Positions 1 through 5,391 of a DNA stretch of 9,933 nucleotides are shown here, one piece after another. A program made the translations under genes and the position numbers. How positions within the stretch are numbered: position 1 is the first letter of the stretch; each line of letters opens with the position of its first letter. The notes below the pieces were generated by a model. That model was not told the DNA's origin. It worked only from the letters and a program-made list of their open reading frames with translations, and did not search any database. Where the stretch lies: positions 1-9,933 of the forward strand of contig VHDG01000085.1 of NCBI GenBank assembly GCA_016871475.1, written 5' to 3'. This stretch comes from Verrucomicrobiota bacterium (GTDB lineage: Bacteria; Verrucomicrobiota; Verrucomicrobiia; Limisphaerales; UBA11320).

Positions 1-687
1 GAACGGCATGAGCTCCTGCACGCCGAGGTAACGGTCATAGTCTGTGAAGTTTCCGAAATCCGGGAGCGTGCCACAGCCGGGTTTGTTCACTTTCTTCATG
101 ACCCCGGCGAGCCATTTCCCATTGGACGAAAGACCGCCATGGTTCTCGACAATCACATGGATTCCATGACGGCTTCCGTAATCCGTCAAAGCAGACAATC
201 CGTCCGCCGCGCGATCCAATTGCTCATCAAATGAGCCCACCCCGCCCGAATCTGCGTTGACGCGAATGGAGTGGCAGCCAAGAAACTTCGCAGCTTCCAC
301 CCACTTGTGATGGTTCTCGACGGCTTGTTTTCGCTTCGTGGGGCTCGGGTCGCCCAGCGCTCCCTCACCGTCGCACATGATCAGAAGGCTGCGGACGCCC
401 TCACCGTCGCAACGACGCTTCAGTTCGGCCAGGTAGGTCGTGTCCCGTGCCTTGTCCTTGAAGAACTGATTTACGTATTCGACCGCGCTGATTCCATAGT
501 TGCGACGTGCAACCAGGGGGAAGTCGAGGTTTGTCATGCCTCCTTTTGCGAAGAGCGCCTTGTTGAAAGACCACTCTGCGAGGGAGATCTGGAAAAGCGG
601 GCTCCGTCCGGATGTGGAGGCGCACCCCCCCACTGCGAGCAGAGCGCCAGCCATTCCGGTTTGGTGGATGAAGCTGCGACGGTTCAT
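1..687 (-). CDS. Exported sugar phosphate isomerase/epimerase-like TIM-barrel lipoprotein (3' end missing)
   Basis: The frame is open from an ATG at 685-687 to the window edge, so the first 229 residues are seen and the C-terminus is missing. The N-terminus has a twin-arginine start (RRSFI, residues 3-7), a hydrophobic stretch and a lipobox-like AVGGC with Cys22. This suggests Tat export and lipid anchoring. The body resembles the AP-endonuclease-2/xylose-isomerase-like TIM barrel: AVEYVNQFF near 68-76, VIVENHGG around 178-185 with Glu181, and TLPDFGNF around 207-214 with Asp210, where the family binds a divalent metal. The substrate cannot be told; keto-sugars or inositol-type compounds are typical for the family. 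A strong ribosome site (GGAGGGG, about 8 nt upstream) supports the start. The gene lies 19 nt downstream of the transporter gene, so the two are probably one operon. The family call is firm, the function is not. Confidence 0.85.
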   Translation of the reverse strand, partial: MNRRSFIHQTGMAGALLAVGGCASTSGRSPLFQISLAEWSFNKALFAKGGMTNLDFPLVARRNYGISAVEYVNQFFKDKARDTTYLAELKRRCDGEGVRSLLIMCDGEGALGDPSPTKRKQAVENHHKWVEAAKFLGCHSIRVNADSGGVGSFDEQLDRAADGLSALTDYGSRHGIHVIVENHGGLSSNGKWLAGVMKKVNKPGCGTLPDFGNFTDYDRYLGVQELMPF

Positions 688-702
688 AACGTGTCCCCTC
701 CT
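688..702 (-). promoter_or_regulatory. Ribosome binding site of the isomerase-like gene
   Basis: On the minus strand the sequence GGAGGGG lies about 8 nt before the ATG at 687. It is the clearest Shine-Dalgarno match in the window and fixes the start of the TIM-barrel gene. It falls wholly in the short gap after the transporter stop codon, so the downstream gene can be initiated independently on a shared transcript. Confidence 0.7.
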
Positions 703-706
703 GAGG

Positions 707-1960
707 TTAGTGAGCTGGAGCAGATCCGCCTGTCGCGGCCCCAACATCTTTCGGCGGCCAGAATGCGATCGCCAGGATGATTGCAGCCACCAGTGCCATG
801 CCCGTCGGGACCAGGAAGATGGACTTGTAGTCGATGACAGACTTGTTTGTGGCTGCATCCACTACGGTGTGTTTCGCAACGAGAGGGATGAAAATCCACT
901 TGGCAGCGAGGTCTCCTGCACCCAGAACCAGGAGGTTGAACAATCCCTGGGCGCTGGTTCGGACGTCCTTGGGAAACGCTGCATCGATGAAGATATACAG
1001 AGTGGCGAAGAAGAATGCGTAGCAGATGCCGTGGAGCACCTGAACGGCGATGATGAGGGCGTGGTTTTCCGGCACAAAGGCGAACACTGCGAAACGGGCA
1101 GCATGTCCGAGAATGCCGATGATCATCGTGGTCTTCCATCCGAAGCGGGCGAGAGCCGCGCCCAGGAACGCCATGGTCACGATTTCAGCGATCTGACCAA
1201 TGCTGGTGATCGGGGTGATCCACTTCGGCTCAATGCCGATGTTCGCGAGGAAGTTGAAGATGAAGACGAAGTAGCCGTTGTGGATGGTTGCATCGATGAA
1301 CGTCACGAGGAAGAGAACGAGCAGGAATGGAAAGCGGAGGAGCTTGACGGCTTTCAGCCATGCGAGGCTGTCCTCGCCCTTGGCTGCAGGTTTCGGCGGG
1401 GTGTGGGGCAAGGTGAGGCTGAAGCCTGCGAGGATGAACGAGGAGACTGCCGAGATGACGAAGACCCATCGGGTGGCGCGGATGGCTTCATCGCCTGACA
1501 ACCCTCCCAGGACGAAGTAGAGCGGCCACTGCGCTGCAATCCAGCCGATGGTGCCCCCCATGCGGACCAGGCCGAACTCTTTCGTTGCGTCCTTCAGATT
1601 GGCGAAGGCGAGGGAGTTCGTGACGGAGATGGTGGGCACATAGAACAGCGAGTGGACGACCATCAGCGCGAAGAACATCTTGAACTCCTGCGTGAAAAAC
1701 AGGCCGAGCATTGCCAGGCCTCCAACCAGGTGGCTGAAGGCGAGGAATTTCTCGGCGGCAAAGTTCCGGTCTGCAAACTGGTTCGAGAAGAAGATCCCGA
1801 CCAGGGATGCGATGGCGAACGCACTGCCAATCAGGGCTTGTTGGGTGCCATTAAATCCGATGGCCGGCATGTAGCCGAAGATCGGTGGTAGCCATGCTCC
1901 CCAGATGAAGAATTGGAGCACCATCATGATGAAGAGCTTTAGGCGGATCGCTTTGTTCAT
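707..1960 (-). CDS. Nucleoside:H+ symporter (NHS) family MFS transporter, NupG/XapB-like
   Basis: A 417-residue inner-membrane permease, almost the length of E. coli NupG (418), with about twelve hydrophobic segments. Family-specific stretches can be matched by eye to NupG: LQFFIWGAWL at 15-24 (LQFCLWGSWL in NupG), a FYVPTISVTN block after the third membrane segment, VRMGGTIGW, and near the C-terminus an RTSAQGLFNL block matching RASAQGMFLM. The family imports nucleosides with protons. In environmental Bacteroidota, Planctomycetota and Verrucomicrobiota, members often sit beside sugar isomerase or oxidoreductase genes, so the real substrate here may be a sugar or polyol derivative (inference). 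It is the first gene of a two-gene unit with the exported TIM-barrel protein. The start is the only good ATG before the first membrane helix; I see no strong Shine-Dalgarno sequence before it. Confidence 0.88.
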   Translation of the reverse strand: MNKAIRLKLFIMMVLQFFIWGAWLPPIFGYMPAIGFNGTQQALIGSAFAIASLVGIFFSNQFADRNFAAEKFLAFSHLVGGLAMLGLFFTQEFKMFFALMVVHSLFYVPTISVTNSLAFANLKDATKEFGLVRMGGTIGWIAAQWPLYFVLGGLSGDEAIRATRWVFVISAVSSFILAGFSLTLPHTPPKPAAKGEDSLAWLKAVKLLRFPFLLVLFLVTFIDATIHNGYFVFIFNFLANIGIEPKWITPITSIGQIAEIVTMAFLGAALARFGWKTTMIIGILGHAARFAVFAFVPENHALIIAVQVLHGICYAFFFATLYIFIDAAFPKDVRTSAQGLFNLLVLGAGDLAAKWIFIPLVAKHTVVDAATNKSVIDYKSIFLVPTGMALVAAIILAIAFWPPKDVGAATGGSAPAH

Positions 1961-2211
1961 AGATTGAAAGGGCGCACGTTAGCCGTCGATGTTCCAGACT
2001 GACAAGAGCAAAGCCCGGTCAAATCCTGGTCAGCAAGCCGACGTCCACAATCCGTGACGGTCACCGATGGCAGCCTGCGGGGAAGGGTGCAAAAGAAGCT
2101 GTTCCGACTCAGCGACAGGTTCCAAAGACAAGGAGGTCTCGGCCCCAAAGGGGATTCGGCATGGAAATTCAGAACGACATCCCGATACTTCGAGGCTATC
2201 GTCCGAGCTGA
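1961..2211. other. Divergent intergenic region with an 11-bp palindrome
   Basis: This 251-nt spacer lies between the minus-strand transporter gene and plus-strand tcdA and must hold promoters for both. It contains a perfect odd palindrome GTGAC-G-GTCAC at 2054-2064, a plausible but unproven operator, and a short CCCC-AAA-GGGG inverted repeat around 2143-2153. A TTGACC hexamer on the minus strand has no convincing -10 partner at proper spacing, so I do not call a promoter. No open reading frame with recognisable content is present. Confidence 0.4.
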
Positions 2212-2997
2212 ATGCAATCGTTAGAGATGGAACCCGATGACAGGTTTTCCGGTGTTGCACGACTTTATGGAGCGGATGGTTTGCTTCGGCTTCGTCAGGC
2301 TTCGGTTGCCGTGGTGGGTATTGGAGGTGTCGGTTCCTGGACCGTGGAAGCCCTTGCCCGCACGGGCCTGGGGCGGCTTGTCCTCGTGGACCTGGACGAT
2401 ATATGCATCACCAACGTGAACCGACAGATCCACGCTGTGGAGTCATCACGCGGCCGGTCCAAAGCGGAAGCCATGGCTGAACGCGTCCGCAACATCCACC
2501 CCGGGTGTGAAGTGGTTCCCATGGTGGAGTTTTTCACGAGGGACTCAGCCGATGAGATCTTGAGAGGGCCGCTGGACGTGGTGGTGGATGCGATCGATGC
2601 CGTGGGTAACAAGTGCGTTTTGATTTCTGAATGCTGCCGAAGAAAGATCCCGGTGGTTGTGAGCGGCGGGGCGGGGGGGCGGAAAGACCCTTGTGCCATT
2701 CGAACCGCTGATCTGGCCCTGACGACTCACGACCGCTTGTTAGCCGAGGTGCGGTCAAGGCTTCGGAAGGATTATGGCTTGCTGGATGCCGGCGGCGCTT
2801 CGGGGATTCCTGCCGTGTTTTCCACGGAGCCTTGTCTCCGGCCCACTGAGTGCGAATCAGCCACAGGTGCGCCTGAGAGGGGGACGAAGCCGGTGCGTTT
2901 GAATTGTGATTCAGGCTATGGATCCGCCTGTTTCGTGACCGGCGCCTTCGGCTTCGCTGCAGCCGCCGCTGCCATTCGCCTCATCCTGAAGTCCTGA
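2212..2997 (+). CDS. tcdA: tRNA threonylcarbamoyladenosine dehydratase (TcdA/CsdL)
   Basis: An E1/ThiF-MoeB-type ATP-dependent enzyme of 261 residues (E. coli TcdA is 268). It cyclises t6A37 of ANN-decoding tRNAs to the hydantoin form ct6A, in the cytoplasm. Visible motifs are the Rossmann nucleotide loop VVGIGGVGSW at 34-43, the acidic LVDLDDI at 58-64, NVNRQIHA at 68-75 with the arginine finger Arg71, Lys84, Asp126 in VVVDAIDAVGNK, SGGAGGRKDP at 151-160, and a C-terminal YGSACFVTGAFGF segment. These match TcdA rather than MoeB or ThiF, which carry zinc cysteines this protein lacks. Two in-frame ATGs (2212 and 2227) are possible starts; neither has a strong Shine-Dalgarno sequence, and the second removes only five residues. 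The 3' end overlaps the convergent amidohydrolase gene by 17 nt. No CsdA/CsdE partners are present. Confidence 0.93.
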   Translation: MQSLEMEPDDRFSGVARLYGADGLLRLRQASVAVVGIGGVGSWTVEALARTGLGRLVLVDLDDICITNVNRQIHAVESSRGRSKAEAMAERVRNIHPGCEVVPMVEFFTRDSADEILRGPLDVVVDAIDAVGNKCVLISECCRRKIPVVVSGGAGGRKDPCAIRTADLALTTHDRLLAEVRSRLRKDYGLLDAGGASGIPAVFSTEPCLRPTECESATGAPERGTKPVRLNCDSGYGSACFVTGAFGFAAAAAAIRLILKS

Positions 2998-3955
2998 TCA
3001 GCGACAGAACACGCGTGAAGTGAGCGTCCCCGAAGCCCATGGCTCGTTTCAATTGGTAGTCGCGCTCGATGACGTTCGGAATTCGCTGGCAGCGCCTGTA
3101 ATCGTCCCAGGAAATCAACCCTCGTAACCAGGCCCAAAGACCCTGGATAGGAACCGGGAAATCACTCCCGTGGACCAGGCGATCACACAGGGGGGACTCC
3201 AGGCATTTGCGGATGTGAAGGCCTCGCATCGGCAGGTTGAACGCACTGGTGTCGCCGTAGAGGTTTGGATGACGTCGGGTCATCTCCGCAAAGTGGGTGA
3301 AGTAGTCGGGGTCAGCTATTCCACTTCGAGTCGCACAATGTGCCGCGATGACCGTTACGCCGCACTCCAACGGCAGGGTCAGGGTGCGAGGGTCGGCGAG
3401 ATCGGCGCGCACGACCGGAACCGTGTGTTCGCCTCCGGTATGGGCCAGCAAGGGAAGTTTTGCCTCCGCCATTCTTTCCCAAAACCGTTTGTACCGACGA
3501 TCGTTGCAATCAATGTTGTGACAGTTGGGAAGGCACTTCATCAAAGCGGCTCCGCCCTCCAGCGCCCTCTCCAGCTCATCCATCGCGTCGGGCCGGGCCG
3601 GATGGATTGAAACACCGGGTAGGAAGTGCGGGTGCTGGCGGCAGACTTTGAGCAGCCAGGAGTTCGGAACGTACAGGGATCCCACGCCCTCCATCACCGT
3701 CCCATCCACGGCATAGACCTCGTCATGCGCGAGCAGCACCGCTTTAGAAACCGATGATTCCTGGACGAGGTTGGACAGTCGCTCAACGAAGAGATTATCG
3801 AGGTCGGCGGAGAGGGCGTTCTGGGGCAACCCCACGTGTTGCAGCATGAACCTTGCGAGAAACCGATGGGCACCCCGCAAACGCAGCCGGCATCCACTCT
3901 CAGCGCTTCCGTTGCCGACCAGGTGAACATGGGCATCCACGAAGGGCGGCTGCAT
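2981..3955 (-). CDS. Metal-dependent amidohydrolase (amidohydrolase-2 / TIM-barrel hydrolase family)
   Basis: A 324-residue cytoplasmic protein of the amidohydrolase-2 type (the ACMSD / 2-pyrone-4,6-dicarboxylate hydrolase / uncharacterised TIM-barrel hydrolase group). Metal-site signatures are in order: DAHVH at 7-11 (His9, His11), a lysine in ALMKCLPN (Lys140), LLAHTGGEH with His172, VIAAHCATRS with His206, and HGSDFPVP with Asp265. All expected ligands are present, so it is likely active; the substrate cannot be predicted. There is no signal peptide. It begins 18 nt after the stop codon of the receiver-domain gene, with no good Shine-Dalgarno sequence of its own, which suggests it is co-transcribed and perhaps translated by re-initiation. 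It converges on tcdA with a 17-nt overlap. The segment at about 20-65 between the HxH and the next strand is long and may form a lid (inference). Confidence 0.85.
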   Translation of the reverse strand: MQPPFVDAHVHLVGNGSAESGCRLRLRGAHRFLARFMLQHVGLPQNALSADLDNLFVERLSNLVQESSVSKAVLLAHDEVYAVDGTVMEGVGSLYVPNSWLLKVCRQHPHFLPGVSIHPARPDAMDELERALEGGAALMKCLPNCHNIDCNDRRYKRFWERMAEAKLPLLAHTGGEHTVPVVRADLADPRTLTLPLECGVTVIAAHCATRSGIADPDYFTHFAEMTRRHPNLYGDTSAFNLPMRGLHIRKCLESPLCDRLVHGSDFPVPIQGLWAWLRGLISWDDYRRCQRIPNVIERDYQLKRAMGFGDAHFTRVLSLIRTSG

Positions 3956-3973
3956 GCGGGTGGGGTGAAGTGC

Positions 3974-4447
3974 TTACATTCCTTGCGGATCGTGCGCGAC
4001 CCCCAGAAACTGGAGCAGGTCGGAGAGCTCCGTGGGTCTGAACGGCTTCTGGATAAAACCAGCCGTCGAGGAGCTTGGGCCCTGGGTATGCAGCTGGGAG
4101 TCGGCGTCGCCACTCATGATGATCACCGGCAGATCGGTTCGGATGAGCGCGGCCGCTTCCGCGAGTCTCCAGCCATTCATGCTGGGCATGGAGAAGTCTG
4201 AAAGGAGAAAGGCGTAGGAGGATGCCTTGGCGAGCAGGAGTTCCAGGGCCTTTTCCGCCGAGTCAGCGGACTCCACCTGGAAGCCCATGGATTCCAGCAT
4301 CATGACGAGAACTCCCCGCACGGCCTGGTCATCATCGACCAGGAGCACGCTGCGACTGGCCTCACGGGTCGCTGCTGTGTCGTAGTTGGGTGGGGAAAGG
4401 GTCAAGGTTTCCGTTTGCAGGTCGAGATCAGCGCGGGAGGTTTGCAT
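3974..4447 (-). CDS. Stand-alone response regulator receiver (REC, CheY-like) protein
   Basis: About 157 residues from the ATG at 4447. The frame also allows GTG at 4450 and TTG at 4465, but the ATG has a TAGG Shine-Dalgarno-like sequence at a sensible distance. After a low-complexity N-terminal tail of about 30 residues comes one receiver domain: VLLVDDDQ with the acidic pair Asp38/Asp39, LLSDFSMPSMNGW with phospho-acceptor Asp84, IIMSGD with Ser112, and FIQKPF with Lys134. All switch residues are present. The C-terminus ends just after the domain, so there is no DNA-binding or enzymatic output and the protein must act by protein contact. No histidine kinase is in the window. It precedes the amidohydrolase by 18 nt, probably in one operon, though a functional link is unproven. 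Confidence 0.9.
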   Translation of the reverse strand: MQTSRADLDLQTETLTLSPPNYDTAATREASRSVLLVDDDQAVRGVLVMMLESMGFQVESADSAEKALELLLAKASSYAFLLSDFSMPSMNGWRLAEAAALIRTDLPVIIMSGDADSQLHTQGPSSSTAGFIQKPFRPTELSDLLQFLGVAHDPQGM

Positions 4448-4795
4448 CACAATCCTAGGTTGCAAGAGTTGTATCTTGTGGCTGGCCGGCAGCCAGGCGA
4501 AGGGTTTGTTGGCTCGTGAAACGCATTCGATCCAGAGAGCATGAGTTAGCAGGTCGCATCCGGGTCTTTGGCCCCGACCGGGTACGACTGGGTAAGGCCC
4601 GGGGGAAATCTATTCAAAGGGTGCGCGGTGTCACCGGGAAATTGTGTTGCATGAGAAATAAATGGGTTGACTCAGGGGCTGAGTTTTGAGTTTTGGGTGA
4701 CCCATCCAGCCTGGATGAACGTCCGTTCCCGGCTGGAGGTCAACAGAGCGGCAGGCGGCCCAGGAAGAGCGCCGTGGGTCTGAGAGAGTGAATTC
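4448..4795. other. Divergent gene-free region between the receiver gene and the M15 peptidase
   Basis: About 350 nt with no recognisable gene. On the minus side, near the receiver gene, is a 6-bp inverted repeat TGGCTG / CAGCCA with a 5-nt loop at 4479-4495. On the plus side is a near-perfect palindrome CATCCAG-C-CTGGATG at 4703-4717, about 80 nt before the peptidase start, in a position where an operator could lie. A TTGACT hexamer at 4667-4672 has no good -10 element. A GC-rich stretch at about 4560-4612 has repeated CGGGTA/TGGGTA words but no convincing fold. Promoters in both directions are expected here; I cannot place them. Confidence 0.4.
4703..4717. promoter_or_regulatory. 15-bp palindrome, possible operator
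   Basis: CATCCAG, one central C, then CTGGATG: seven bases of perfect dyad symmetry with a single-base centre. That is too tight for an RNA hairpin at full length but typical of a dimeric repressor site. It lies 79 nt upstream of the M15 peptidase ATG, within the likely promoter zone. There is no second copy in the spacer that I can see, and no regulator gene with a DNA-binding domain is nearby. This is a weak, position-based call. Confidence 0.25.
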
Positions 4796-5347
4796 ATGAA
4801 TTTAGCCGAATACGAAAAGCGGGTGGGCTGCATCCTGGAGGGGCTGGGGATTCCGGATGCGGCGGTCAGGGAGAGGTCGCTTGTTTTGCAGGCGGAGGTT
4901 CAGGATTTGATTTCGGTGGGGATGGATTCGCGAGGCAGGGATCAACGGCTCACCCCTTGCGCGGCTGGTGCATGGAAGGGGATGCAGCGCGCCGCCTTGG
5001 CGGACGGGGTGGAGTTACAGTTGGTGTCGGCATTTCGGAGCGTGGACTACCAGCGGGAGATCTGGCTCAGGAAGCTGGCTGCTGGACAGACTGTGGCGCA
5101 GATTCTCTCGGTGAATGCGCCTCCTGGTTATAGCGAGCACCACACGGGGCGCGCGGTGGATATCACCGAGCCCGGGATCGAGCCATTGACCGAGGCTTTT
5201 GAGGGGACCCAAGCCTTCGGCTGGCTCAGGTCGAAGGCGGAAGCCTTCGGCTTTGGACTGAGTTTTCCCAGGGGGAACCGGTTCGGTTTTGTATACGAGC
5301 CCTGGCACTGGGCCCACTCCGGGGCTCTGCCCGACCGATCCGACTGA
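4796..5347 (+). CDS. M15 family D-alanyl-D-alanine carboxypeptidase-like protein (VanY-type), no signal peptide
   Basis: 183 residues. The zinc peptidase signature is complete: SAFRS at 78-82 with Arg81, SEHHTGRAVDI at 113-123 with zinc ligands His115 and Asp122, and EPWHW at 168-172 with catalytic Glu168 and zinc ligand His171. M15B enzymes remove terminal D-Ala from peptidoglycan stem peptides, or cut precursors to confer VanY-type glycopeptide tolerance. There is no signal peptide or membrane segment, and the frame cannot be extended: an in-frame TGA lies at 4781-4783, 12 nt before the ATG. A GAGAG sequence about 7 nt upstream can serve as ribosome site. The protein may therefore act on cytoplasmic precursors or recycled peptides, or leave the cell by another route. 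The last residues (DRSD) and the stop codon are encoded by a 9-bp tandem repeat. Confidence 0.88.
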   Translation: MNLAEYEKRVGCILEGLGIPDAAVRERSLVLQAEVQDLISVGMDSRGRDQRLTPCAAGAWKGMQRAALADGVELQLVSAFRSVDYQREIWLRKLAAGQTVAQILSVNAPPGYSEHHTGRAVDITEPGIEPLTEAFEGTQAFGWLRSKAEAFGFGLSFPRGNRFGFVYEPWHWAHSGALPDRSD

Positions 5348-5366
5348 TCCGACCGATCCGTCCGAT
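5331..5366. repeat. Four-copy 9-bp tandem repeat (CCGACCGAT-like)
   Basis: Four consecutive 9-bp units: CCGACCGAT, CCGACTGAT, CCGACCGAT and CCGTCCGAT. The array covers the last codons and the stop of the M15 peptidase gene and runs into the gap before the convergent pabB end. The one-base change in unit two (ACC to ACT) is what creates the TGA stop, because the frame of unit one has no stop. From memory, similar CCGATC-rich runs occur between genes in some Verrucomicrobiota genomes, but I cannot check this here. Confidence 0.8.
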
Positions 5367-5391
5367 CCACCCCCAGCTACCGCTGGATCGG
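5362..5391. terminator. Possible bidirectional hairpin at the convergent M15/pabB ends
   Basis: CCGATCC (5362-5368) can pair perfectly with GGATCGG (5385-5391) across a 16-nt loop. An alternative inner stem is CCAGC/GCTGG (5373-5377 with 5382-5386) around a 4-nt loop. It sits between two convergent genes and straddles the pabB stop codon. Neither strand has a T-run after the stem, so it is not a classical intrinsic terminator. It could protect 3' ends or aid Rho-dependent ending. Upstream repeat units offer alternative partners for GGATCGG. Confidence 0.35.

Noticed and set aside
500..1498. A 332-codon plus-strand open frame opposite the MFS transporter and isomerase genes
   Set aside because: Its product is rich in charged and Cys/Arg/His residues with no recognisable domain, and it is antisense to two clearly conserved proteins. 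It is a by-product of GC-rich codon use.
4448..4465. A longer receiver protein starting at TTG 4465
   Set aside because: TTG is a rare start codon and the added six residues carry no signal. The ATG at 4447 has a TAGG ribosome-site-like sequence at suitable spacing.
4667..4695. A sigma-70 promoter starting with TTGACT upstream of the M15 gene
   Set aside because: The hexamer at the correct 17-nt spacing is GTTTTG, a poor -10, so it was not called.
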